DNA from: Symbiodinium microadriaticum
Taxonomy: Eukaryota > Sar > Dinophyceae > Suessiales > Symbiodiniaceae
Reading direction: 5' to 3'
Assembly (NCBI GenBank): GCA_001939145.1
Contig: LSRX01000254.1
Span: forward strand, 505,049 to 569,048
DNA: 64,000 nt
Shown here: piece by piece, positions 1 to 10,854 of the stretch
How positions within the stretch are numbered: position 1 is the stretch's first letter
Layout: each line of letters opens with the position of its first letter
Notes under the pieces: generated by a model
Told to the model about the DNA's origin: nothing
The model's database searches: none
What the model saw: only the letters and a program-made list of their open reading frames with translations
Translations under genes and position numbers: made by a program

Positions 1-82
1 GTGGTGGTGGTGGTGGTGGTGGTGGTGGTGGTGGTGGTGGTGGTGGTGGTGGTGCAGTCGTCGTGGTCGTCGTCGTCGTCGC
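1..82. repeat. GGT microsatellite followed by a GTC-rich run
   Basis: Positions 1-54 are an uninterrupted (GTG)n run. It changes at about 56 into a (GTC)n-like run reaching about 82. The array is cut by the window edge, so its full length is unknown. No coding frame continues out of it. Confidence 0.95.
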
Positions 83-3000
83 GGGTTGGTTGTTACCATG
101 CCGTCGTATAGTGTGGGCTGTCACAACTGTGCAGGAACAGGGGCTTGAGCAGGAGACGATGGAAGCCATGCAGGCCATTCGTGATTCTCAGAGTCAGGTC
201 GGTGCGGCTAGACTAGACCGCTAGAGCTGATAGAGTTTCCTGGATTACATGAAAGTAGTAACTATTTTCTAACCAGCTTGTTCAACCCATCCGAGAGTGA
301 CAGTTGTGAAGCACAGACTGCCGGTTCAGTCCAGGGCTCCTTCCTCGCAGTCTTTGTTTGCTAGCGGTACTCAGGGCAAGGCACCTACCTGCTCATCCTC
401 GTCGTAGTATCAGTGCTAGTGTACTCGCGACAAGTGACCGTCATGGTAATATGACAACAAACACAGTTCGTGACCACCCTGCCAGTAGTCTTGCTTTGTT
501 CACAGCACAATTTCGCCGGATAAGATAGTGAATGTGTAAGCTTTGGGGTGGGAAAGAAATTTTAGAAGGACACCAATTATAGACACTCTCACATGGACAC
601 ATGTAGCTACACATGCATACGAGCTCGGTCTTAATGTCGCCGTATATTCCCTCCATATCTATACCGTTCTACACCAAAAGATAGTCCCCCAAACGTGTTG
701 TAATTCTTAATCCCCTTGAATTCAACTCCTCGCCGAAGACTGGTCTGAAGGATGCCCTGGAGTCCCTCAAGGGCGAAAGCTTCGAAGCGCTCGGGGCCCG
801 GGAATCCTAGGGGAGGGTCGCTGGCAATCCACCTGTAGCCCTTCTCCGTTCTGCAGATAGGCATGAGCTTTCCGCATACGTGCACCGCAGAAACCAACGA
901 TGCCCAGCCTCCAATAAAAACCCTTGGAGTTGAGATTGGATGTTCCGAGGAAGATGACCAAGATCCTCATTTCGGAGAAAATTGCTTTAGCGCTGGTGGC
1001 ACTGCCGCCTGTTGTTCCGACCGCTTGCAAGGCCGGATGTCTCGGTAGTTTGGAGCGTGTCCTTGTCTGATCCGCACGAGACTCAAGAATACACTTGTAA
1101 ATGGTTTTGAGCAGAGCCATGGGGAAGAATACCGGGTATGCACTGCTAAGTTCTTCAGCATCTGTCAGCAGAAAGAGCCCTGCGCCGGTACACCCAAGAC
1201 AGGACGCGGGCATGCGTGGCCCGGTAAGCGCTAAGCCTTGAAAGAAAAGGCACGAGGCCATTGCTGACCAAGCGCACAAGCCGTACAATGAAGCTGTTTG
1301 CATCGTGCAACAGCGTTTTACCTAGTTAGTATAGCGTTACTCTGTTTGCAGGTTCCGCACGTTGTCTTTGGAATTCATCCGAGAGCCGCTTCGCGGCATT
1401 GGAATGAACTGGCTGCCAGTCGCAAGCCGCGTCTCTGACTCTTGCTGCTCCGTTCAGTCTTGTCACGAGATGCAGGGGGTCCAATCGTGAGCGATAAACG
1501 AGCCTTCAACTTCAATCCTGAAGTTTTCGATACACTGGAGCCAAAAAGCTCTTGAAGCAGGGCTTTTCTAAGAGGAGAGAGGTTGCTGCCACCGATTGGT
1601 AGACTGGCATGTAGCGCCTTGCCTTTCGCAACATGTGCAACCGTCCTTACCGATGCCTCTCTGCGGGGATGAAATTTGACACAGGGTGAAGGGCCACCGA
1701 CTTGTTCTGTCCGCAAGAGAATGTCTCTGCACCGTTAGGTTTGAAGTTGAGTGCCCATGCTTCTGCTCATCGTGCGATGTGTATACCGGCGAACTCCGGA
1801 TCCTGGTTCGTGGAAAATGATCTATGCCTATGTCTGTCTCTAGTTGTGGAGCCTGACAGGGATTGTAACAAACATGAGGATGTGATCCTATATATTATAG
1901 GCAGGCCCAAGTCACCTTTAGCTGGAGCTGTCAGGCTGTGCCTTGCAATTTCTCGCACTGCATGCCGCATACCTGTTTGGTCAAATCAGACCCAAGCCTT
2001 GTCATACACTTATAGTTCTGCCTCTTCCTCTGCCATGCTCTGCAATCTACATTCTAAGCCGAAAGCCCAGGCCCCCGAATGGTCCGTGGAGCAAATGCTG
2101 GAGAAGGTTGCAGCAGAGAAGAACCAGAAGGACACTGCGATGCACACGACAGTAAACAGCATGAGATGTGTGAAGCCGCAATAGGAGTCTGCCTGTTCCG
2201 TGTTATGTTCGCTTCCGCGCCAAAGCCCCACAACGGCCTGCCACACTGTCACAGTCTGTCAGGTTATCATGGGGACACAGCACGGTGTCTCTGCTGCTTC
2301 GTTGTTGATCATATGCGCAGATGCCGGATTGCCCTGCGATTGCTTGTCATGCACCTTCGAGTTATGAACTCATCCTGCTGCATGCGCACCCGTTCTTTAT
2401 AACTTTCGCTGTGAGTGTATTTCCCAGGACAAAACCGTGACGTGCATAGAAATGCCGACGCCACGGCCGATGAAAGGCCACGGGCAGGGCACCAGATGTG
2501 ATTGCCGGGCATTTGAAAAATGCTCCTCGGAAAGTGTCATACAGCCTGCTGGCTTAGCCTGCATATTGCTCACAGATCAGTCAACACACGGTGCATCTCG
2601 GCTGTTCATCGGAAATCCCTGGAGAGGCTATATTCGGCTTCACACGGGCCAGAGCATCCAGAGCTAACTGCCCGTGCCGCCGGAAAAGCAGGGGGTGTAA
2701 GCTCTAAGTTCGAATGTTTTGTATGCAGCCCGTCCTTTGAACACCAGGGCTTGGATCCCCTAGAACCCCGTCGGAACCCTGGAAACCTCCACTTTCAGAG
2801 TGACGGAGAGTGGAAGAGGCCTCAAAACCATTTTGCTCCGCCTCCCCCTGCTGCTGCCTCCGATCCAGGCTTATCAGCTATGTTATGTTGCCTTCTCGGC
2901 AGGTCATGAGTCGCCAAATCTGACTTGCACTTTCTCGCGAAAGCTGTGCTGCTTTTTCAGCCTGCAGCTACTAGCACAGCTAGAGCTTGCTAGAGGCCAA

Positions 3001-6000
3001 CAGCTTCCGGCAGCACTTACCTAAACGCAGTCTGTCATGCTGATTCTTTGTTGAGGGGTTCGGGAAGTATATAGGGGTTTAGGGCTTAGAGGATGTAAGC
3101 TCTAAGCCAAGCTTTACATGTGTGTCGTCATCTTTGCTATCGATAGCGGTTGTTCATGCACCAGATTTTAAAGCCGCTGAACCTCCAAGCTTGAATGTGA
3201 GCCATGGGGGAGAAAGTCTGTGGTCGGAGCGGCTTCCTGTCTTTAGGCACATTGATCTAAGAACCAGCCTTTTTCTTCATCCAGTTCTTGGGAAGGCATG
3301 TATCGGTATCAGGATGGCGCCAGTGCTGCAGCAAAGCTGGGGCTTGCTGCAGCACTTGAGTTCCGAATCTCCGGTGTCCTCACCCGTGTTCAGGCATGCT
3401 TTGGTGGTCCTGCTGCCGCCGACGACACGCAATGACTCTTGCCACCCAAGACACAGGCACCTGCTGAAGTGTAAGGCTCAAAGAACTGTTCACTCCCCGG
3501 TCTTCGAGCCTGCTGCTACACGTGTGGGCCCCCGTACCATGAGGATAAGCATGGATTTTTGCTGCATTTGTGAAGCTTCAGGCTCCGATGTTCATGTGGA
3601 TGATGTATTTTCGTTTTGTGTGAGTTTCCTTTGTTCACCCTCGGCTGTGGGCTTTTCTGGGAGAGTCCCTGGAAACCCCTTCCAGGGGCAAAGCCGACCG
3701 CCGGCACGGGTGGCAGCGGCCGCGCTGCAGGCCCGTTCAGCGACGAACCTTCGTTTTTGCAGGGGCCGTGCCTGGCTGTACCGTATGGGGGGGGGGCTTC
3801 GACCGTGTATGAAGCAGTCTGAAGTAATCATATGATCTTTATTTCTCCCGACCAGGACCTAGCAGTCGGTTCTTAAATCGTCGTATGGGCACCAGTACCG
3901 TCACCAGTACGGCCATGCCGGGACCTCGGTGCTTCGATCCCCACCTCCCTCTTCTGTGGTTCTTCAGGCTCTCACTGGAAGTCGGCAGCCTGCGATGCGA
4001 AGCTGAGCCGCCTAAGTGCCTTGCAGACATCCACGGAAGTCTTCGAGGGAATGGTCAGATGGCCCGGGAATCTGAAAGCCCACATCCCAGCATAGTCGGC
4101 CTTTGCTGTAGCAGGCATTTGCACTTAACGTGCTGGTTCGAGGCATCCCCAATGAGATCCGGTTCATCGTGCTCTTTGTTTGGAGAGATCCTGCCCAAGC
4201 ATGTTGGCTCCCAGGCAGTCCTTGGATCACCTACCTGTTCTACTCTCCCACACGTTCCTCCATCGTCGGCGTGGCCCAACGCGACGATGTGGAACATGAT
4301 CTCCGGTGACTCAGCCGGGCTTCATTTAATGTGGTCCTGAGACATCTGCAGAAGACCTGGCTGGTGTGCTGATCTGATACAAGGGAGTGCATTGACTATA
4401 GTCTTCAGAGAGCTACAGTAGGTGCTGCTGAGGCCTTGATCCTGTTTGAGGCTTCTCAGCTTTCAGTTTGCAGCGAGGTGGCACAACGGCGCAGCCCCCG
4501 AGCGTGAGGCTCCGATCGAGACGAAGCTGCTCAGGCCCTTCTCAGCTTTGGGTTTCTGGAACGGCCATCGAAAGCTTAGCATTCAGGGCTGTTGAATTGA
4601 AGGCATCGGGGAAGTAAGCCTCAGCCGATGGCACGTTATTATTTGTCATTGGGCCGGTCAGGCTGTTTGCCGGCCGATGCCGTAAGTTATATTTCAAGTT
4701 TGCCTGAAAATATGTCGTCCAGCTGCTAACTGCTAAAACGAGAAGGACAAACAACTATGCGGCCCTACTAATCAGGAACAGTGGAACAGTAACAGACAAT
4801 AGAGATTAAAAAACATGGAAGCTCAGACTATGCCGGTGTCTGAATGCGGGTAGAACATACCAGCACGATGATCTTCTATAATAACAGCATACAAGTTCAA
4901 TCGAATCTATGCCGAGTACCTTTAATTTCAAATCTACGCTGAATCACATGCTGCTGTAGTCTTGGATTGAGAGCCATAGTGCGCAAGGCAATGCTCAGAC
5001 AAGCCCATGCAGTCTGACTCTAGCAGCCACAATCAGAGGGTCTCAGCTTCAACCCTTGAGGCCATGGCGGATAGCCGAGCCCCTGGGATAGCAAGCAGCA
5101 GCAGGAGGCTTTGGTCTCGGCAGTGATGCGGTTCTCTCGTTGCCAACTTGTGGATAAGGCAGATGTAGCTATGTTGCTTGGCTGCAGGTTTCGAGGCTTC
5201 GAGAGCCAAAGCTCAGCCTCTGCTTTTGCCTGGCGCGTGAGCTTCTTGGCCGAATGCAGTTGGATTGGTGGGGTATTGGCTAAATGGCTAATGACTCGGA
5301 CAACTTGAGGTTTGGCATTTTGTGCTTTACCGAGCTTTGCTCGTGCAGTGCCGAGGCCATGCCAGTGGTTTCCGCGCACGGCGCGCTGCAATGCTCGCTG
5401 GTTTGGGCGATGAGGAAGCGAAGTCTTGTAATTGACATCCAGCTTGAGCATGCGATTCTCATCCTGCAAGCCCCCCAAAATCATGCCGACAACTTGCTCC
5501 CTTCGTATTCGAGGCTGAAGCCTGCGATTTTGGGGATTCGAGCTGCCTTCTTTAAGTTAAGATCTCTCTAGACTTTAGTCTAGACCTCAACCGCGAGCCG
5601 GGTAACCTCGCAAGATCTCGCAAATCTCTCTCCCAAGCCTACTGTCTGAACCACAGCATTTCTGTTGAACCGCATGATGTCTCAGCATTTCGCGTGATGG
5701 GGGGGGGCGGGGGGTATTTGTCGACCTACACCCGCCGGTGAAACCAAAAGTAAACAGCTCCGACTTCAGGCGGACAATGCGACACAGCTGCCACTCTCGA
5801 AGGCCCAGCTTTGAGACTGTCCTTTTGCTGTCTGACTCCTGAAAAGATGCGGTACAATGTGCCGGGAAGGCACTCGACTCCTTGACTTACGCTGAAGTTG
5901 AGCCCCCTGGTGGAGACTAGTGCAGGGGAAGGGTTTCCATAAGGGTTAGTTAGGGTTCTGGAGATGGGTTACTGAAAGGATTCGATGCTTTACGGGAAAG

Positions 6001-6368
6001 TTTGAAACTGCATTGCTCCAGCTCTTGCCAGAGCCAGCGAGACGCTACAAAGCACTTCCTGCCACAGGAGACACCCACCGCGACCCGGACACACCATCTC
6101 GTTTTTCTATTGCCATCTCCAGAATCAACGTGGCATTCCTTCTTTGCAGTTTTGTCTTGTTTTGACCCGGAATCCATGCAAGGCAAGCTCTTCCGACTTG
6201 CCTTCCTGGGAGTAGCTTGAGTGCTGCAAGCCGATAATGTTCGGGTGCGAAGGTAGCGCTGGACCTCCGATATCTCCGCTCGTGTTAGCTTTACTCGTGC
6301 CGCATGCCGAAGAAGGGGAAGCGACGACAAATGTAGCCACCTTCGATGCCAGACCCAGAGTCCCCCAG
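83..6368. other. Gene-poor stretch, no gene recognised
   Basis: I see no recognisable protein or RNA gene here. The longest open frame (3122-3835, + strand, 237 codons) has no motif, no repeat and no exon-like boundary, and is best read as chance. At 4,126-4,315 another frame contains a short stretch R-F-I-V-L-F-V-W-R-D-P-A that resembles the hydrophobic strand plus R-D-P motif of sulfotransferases, but nothing around it supports that. There are TTTAGGG-like patches at about 3,075-3,090 and 5,940-5,955 and a G-run at 5,699-5,717. Confidence 0.5.
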
Positions 6369-7563
6369 GTTCTGCCACCCAGCAGACTCCTCCCGCTGCG
6401 CGACCGTGCTGGCGATGGTGGACACAGGCTCCAACGACTGCGATCTCAACCAGGCTGTAATCGAGCCTTCGTTCCGGTCTTCAGCTCTGACAGGGTATGT
6501 AGGATGGTATGCAGACCCAGCGCCGTCCACGGAAGCCCAAGATTGTAGACGTGTAACAGTGCGACTGTGCGGTGCATGCATACAGTATCATCCGTTCGGC
6601 GAAGGAAAATGCATCAACGCGACACAAACTGACAGAAATGCTTGAGCTGCACCTTCCCCTGTGCTGAGGACCAGCTCCGACTGCCGTTTGCGCGGGGTCA
6701 TGGAAGAACTGTCGTGGAGACCTCCGCCAACAAGTTGGCTACTCATGCTGAGCTTGGATCTTTGCATGCAGCATAGCATCGGGCGAATGCATGAAGGGCC
6801 GAGCCGACCTCGCTGTCTACTGGTTCGGCTCTGTGTATGTAGCTCTGGCCCCACCCACCATGGGTTGCGGAAGCAGCCAACGCAGTTTGCCTTCGTCAGG
6901 CTCATTCGGGACGAATCGTTGCTCTGTGCTTAAGGTAGGCGAAGGCGCCGAGGTACCAGCCTGTTGGGGGGGGGGGGGGAGGTTTGCACCCGTTGTTGGG
7001 ACGTCCTTCGAGTACCTTTCGCTCCCAGCCGGGGCCACGAAGCAAAGCTCATAGTAGCGGTAGCGGCGAATCTCAACGAGCTATGGATCTTAGGTTGAGG
7101 TTCCCATCTACAAGGCCGGCGCCTTGCATTGCAGACGCCTTCCCTAGCCGATGCTGTGTCTTCTGCTGAGATGCAGCGGTTTACCGATGCAGGGACTACG
7201 GCATGGGTTATCACGGCCTCGACATCACATCCTTGCATCAAGCTTAGCTAGAGCACAAAGCACGGTGCAGTGCTATGATCCCTCTTATTGTTTTGTTCGA
7301 TCGCCAGCGAGGGGCTGTCAACGTAAAGAACGACAAAGGCTTGCAGTCCTGATTGTCTGTGCCATCCATCATGAGACTTTCGTGCGGTGGAGGGTAGGTC
7401 GATAAGCACTTGTCCTAGAAGCCGGACCCGCAAAGGCAGTAGATAAATAGTCAGATAGCATATGAGCATATGATCTGCTGCTGTCAGGCAAAAGTTCGTC
7501 TGCTGGGCCGCGAGGCAGTGGTGGAGTTGAACCCTGCCGATGCGGACTACGAAGCCAGGGGAG
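6369..7563 (+). CDS. Retropepsin-like aspartyl protease, two candidate exons
   Basis: Exon 6369-6453 follows a CCCCAG acceptor and ends CAG before a GC donor. It encodes V-L-A-M-V-D-T-G-S-N-D-C-D-L; D-T-G-S is the catalytic Asp motif of clan AA aspartyl proteases, preceded by the usual hydrophobic strand. Exon 7488-7563 follows a CTGTCAG acceptor and reads A-K-V-R-L-L-G-R-E-A-V-V-E, similar to the later beta-hairpin (V-x-L-L-G-R) of the same family. Phase is compatible (first exon ends in phase 0, second starts in phase 0). Exons for the middle and the C-terminal L-G motif were not identified, so the gene is partial here or decayed. Protease activity is inference from one motif. Confidence 0.35.
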
Positions 7564-10138
7564 GTGCCTCAGAGGATGTTGGGAAGTTTCGGGCTCCGAG
7601 GCTCCTTGAGCATTGCTGTTTGAGTTCGGGGATTCTGCTTTCGTGGGCGATGTGCTGCAGAGGGCCTGCTTGTCTGAAGGATGCGGTTGTCCGTTTCACA
7701 GAGCTCCTGCCTGCCGCTTAGATGTTCCAAGTTCTGAGTTGCTTATCGGGCGACACTTTGATGTTGAAGCCAGCTTTCCCAAGGCCAACGGTTTGGAATG
7801 TGCCAATGCACTATTCGCAAGCAGGGGAGGAATGCCGAAAGAAGTCGCAAGTATCATGCTGTCTAATTGTGTTGTATACGACTAGTAGGACTAGTACAGT
7901 ACATGCCGGCTCAATCTACACAAGCATCTACCCGGATGGAGACACTTGTAATCCATCCATACATACGCAAATATGTTGTATGATGTTTGGTCGTAGCTGA
8001 TTCCATCTGATGCTATATAGCTGTTATTTTCTGCTGTGGTGCTCTATTCGTGTGTGGACGAAATCATGTATGAGCCGGGTGTTACTATAGCATGCCCTAT
8101 TCTTATATGTCGGGCGATGTAATTATGCTTAATTGGTTTGTGCATGCACTGCCCTTTTTTGTGCTACACGCGACTGCATGTTTCAAGCGAGGCTCGGCGG
8201 GCGAGTCAAGAATCGTTCGACTTTCCAATATGTGAACACACATTTCCGGAAATCCCGGCGTCGACAACAGGAATATGCAGAGCACAAGGCCTGAACAACC
8301 AGACCCAGACGCGGTCAGAGTCTAACGACGTGTGACATGGTCAAAACTTGACCACTGCTACAGGTGGAGTGGCCACGCCTGCGGCTGCTTTGCGCAAACT
8401 TAAATGCCTAGAGGGTTCCATTCTTCTCGGTGCATCTCCGAGCAAAATGCTTGTTGCATACTTGCACCATTAAACTGGTACAGCAGCTCCTCCGGCACTT
8501 TTTTGTACCCAGAACACTGGATTCGGAGCTCAGTAGTACGATAGCAGGGGCTCTAGTTTTCCATGACTAGGGCGTCAGCCCCTTAAGTAAGGCTCCCAGA
8601 GTCGATTGAAAAGCTCAGGAAGATGACGTGGACAAGGAGTTCGATTTCGCCGCCAGCACGGACGAAGCGGTGAATCTCGGCTGGCTGGATGATCAGCACG
8701 AGGCGCTGAGGGTGTTGGGGGCTTGGAGTTTGAGAGGGCTCATTCGATCCTGGGAAAACCAGATTGAAGACCTGCCCGGAAGCACAAAAACTGGTACCTC
8801 ACAGCTTAAGGCGCAGACTGTCGCTACTTGTCCCATGGCTCTGAATCTGAAAAGTGCTTTGCGTGTTGTGCATGACTCCGAAGACGGCCTGGTACTTTCG
8901 AGTGCCGTGGCGTGGAGTGGATGTCATGTTCGGTTTGATGCCATTGCCCGTTAGCCTGTGGCTTCTGGCGAACATCTGATCCTGCCACCTGTCCAAGAAA
9001 TCTGCGCATCAATCAAAGCTTCTCCCTCTTATGAATTCAGTGTCAATAAGGATTGGGGCAGACGCATTGGCCTCCTTGGGGCTGATCCTCGGCTGACTAT
9101 CCCACATTCTTCAATTTCCTGGTGGTGATCGTGTTAATGGAAATTCATGCAGAAAGCCGTCTCTTCCGCAATCAAGAAGCAAGACGGAGCATTGCGGAGT
9201 TTGCAAGGGGGGGTCATGGAGAGATGCGGCGATGTTGTCGAAGAGTGCTGCACTTTCTTAGCAGGGTCTAGTATTGTACAGTACAAGAACTAAGCAGTTG
9301 GGCAGTTTGTCACATTTAAGGATTGTGGATTGCAGTCAGAGAAGGCTTCTCCGTGACGATGACAGCGAGCTGAAGCACCTTGAAGGGATAATTGGAGCTT
9401 GGCAGTTGCATGGTAGACCTGAGGGGTGCCATTAGTTCGACAATGCAGGAGTCTTCTGGAGCGCGGAGTTTTACAGGCTCTACTGCGAGATCATTAAAAG
9501 CCCACCCAAAGCTCACCATGCCCTGGCGATCCCAGATGTGAGAGGCCACACCCCAACTCACAGCAACTTGTCAGCCTACACCGCCAAGGAAAGTTCAGCA
9601 CGAGCCCCAAGCCCTGACCCTTGCCTGGCGCTGTCCGAGTGCGAGCGCGTAGGGCCCGAAACCCCGCAAGACGTGAAGCCAAAACCCTGCGATGTGTACG
9701 AACCTCAAGCTCAAAAAGGCCAAACCTCACAATTCCCAAAGCCCAGAATTCATTGCTGAAGGCCCTGGAAGCTTGAGGGCACGGCAGCGCTGCCCCGGAA
9801 GGGAAGCCGAAGTCATTGCCTGCATGTGCCTTGAATCTTCAGAAATCTTCGGGCTCCGTGGCTGTTTACGGGACAGCTGTGTACGGACAGTTCGCGCAGT
9901 TAAAGCACGGACCAGGTGAAGCTGCGCTTCCGCAATCCTGCTCGGAATGGAGCTCACAAGGACTCCCGGAAGTCGGCCTTGCACTTGGGCTGTGGACATC
10001 CGGAAGTTGTCTCGAGTCTTCTTTCTGGGGAGTCGTCGAAACGTCGGAAGGACGGCCAGTTCGCCCCCAAGGCATTGGGAAGGAATAGATGAACCTCGGG
10101 CCGAGGATGGTCGAGAAGTTAAGAACATGAATGAATGT
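7564..10138. other. Intergenic or intronic stretch, no gene recognised
   Basis: Several open frames of 60-110 codons exist on both strands. One at 8628-8954 (+) has a fairly even composition near its end (8,830-8,950), but no domain can be named. No RNA gene or repeat was seen. If the protease-like exons upstream are real, part of this stretch could hold its remaining exons. Confidence 0.4.
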
Positions 10139-10162
10139 AACGGTTCGGTTCGGTTCGGTTCC
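10139..10162. repeat. CGGTT pentanucleotide run
   Basis: Four or more direct copies of CGGTT/GGTTC lie here. Looser copies of GGTTC continue to about 10,240 and again near 10,800-10,850, so the whole flank of the satellite is enriched for this word. Confidence 0.8.
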
Positions 10163-10317
10163 GGTTTTGAAAAGGCGGTTCAGGTTCATGCGATTCGGTT
10201 TCTCCGACGGTTCCTGCGGTTCAGTTCGCGGTTCCTGGTGGTTCCAATCCCCTAGTCCCAAAAGCGTTGAGAACAGCACATTTTGGAGCCTCTGGGGAAT
10301 GGCCGCGGACCCACGCG

Positions 10318-10572
10318 GGGGAGTACACAATTCGGGAGCTTGGGGCTTGAAACTTGCGAAAAGGGTACTCCCGTGCTGCTGGGGGATGCGGAGGAGCACA
10401 CAAAAGGGTACTCCCCCCACGCGTGCTGCTGGGGAGGCCCGCCACGCGGGGGAGTACACAATTCGGCGAGTTTGGGGCCTGGAGCCTGCGAAAAAGGTAC
10501 TCCCGCGCGTGCTGCTGGGAAGTACACAATTCGGGAGTTTGGGGCCCGAACTTTTTCGAAACGGGTACTCCC
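10318..10572. repeat. Three 55-bp units with inverted ends
   Basis: Units lie at 10318-10372, 10450-10504 and 10518-10572. Each is 55 bp. The first two begin GGGAGTAC and end GTACTCCC, a perfect 8-bp inverted repeat; the third has one change at its left end. The interior of each starts ACACAATTCGG and has a G-rich centre. A truncated copy with an intact right end sits near 10,390-10,415. Units are separated by GCGTGCTGCTGGG-like spacers. This could be a small non-autonomous element family or a compound minisatellite. Confidence 0.75.
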
Positions 10573-10854
10573 ACGCGTCCTGCTCTGGGGAGGGGCCCGG
10601 AGCTACATGGAAGAGTAGTTTGGGGCCCCGAAACTGCAGAAAGCGTAAACCTTATAGCACAATGAACCCTGGAAAAAGGGACTCTATATAAGCCCCTTTA
10701 TGGGGGCCGCGAACCCAAGAGGCCCGTGAAGTGAAAAATCGTGATCCATCAACGATCTGTGCAAACCCGTTCTGGGCCACCTTTGCTCCGAGTTAGTGGT
10801 TCGGTTCTGCAGGCTCGCGGTTCGTGGTTCCTAAACCGGCATTGCGGTTCCTTG

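Noticed and set aside
3122-3835. 237-codon open frame
   Set aside because: No motif, no codon or composition pattern different from its surroundings, and no exon-like boundaries; likely chance.
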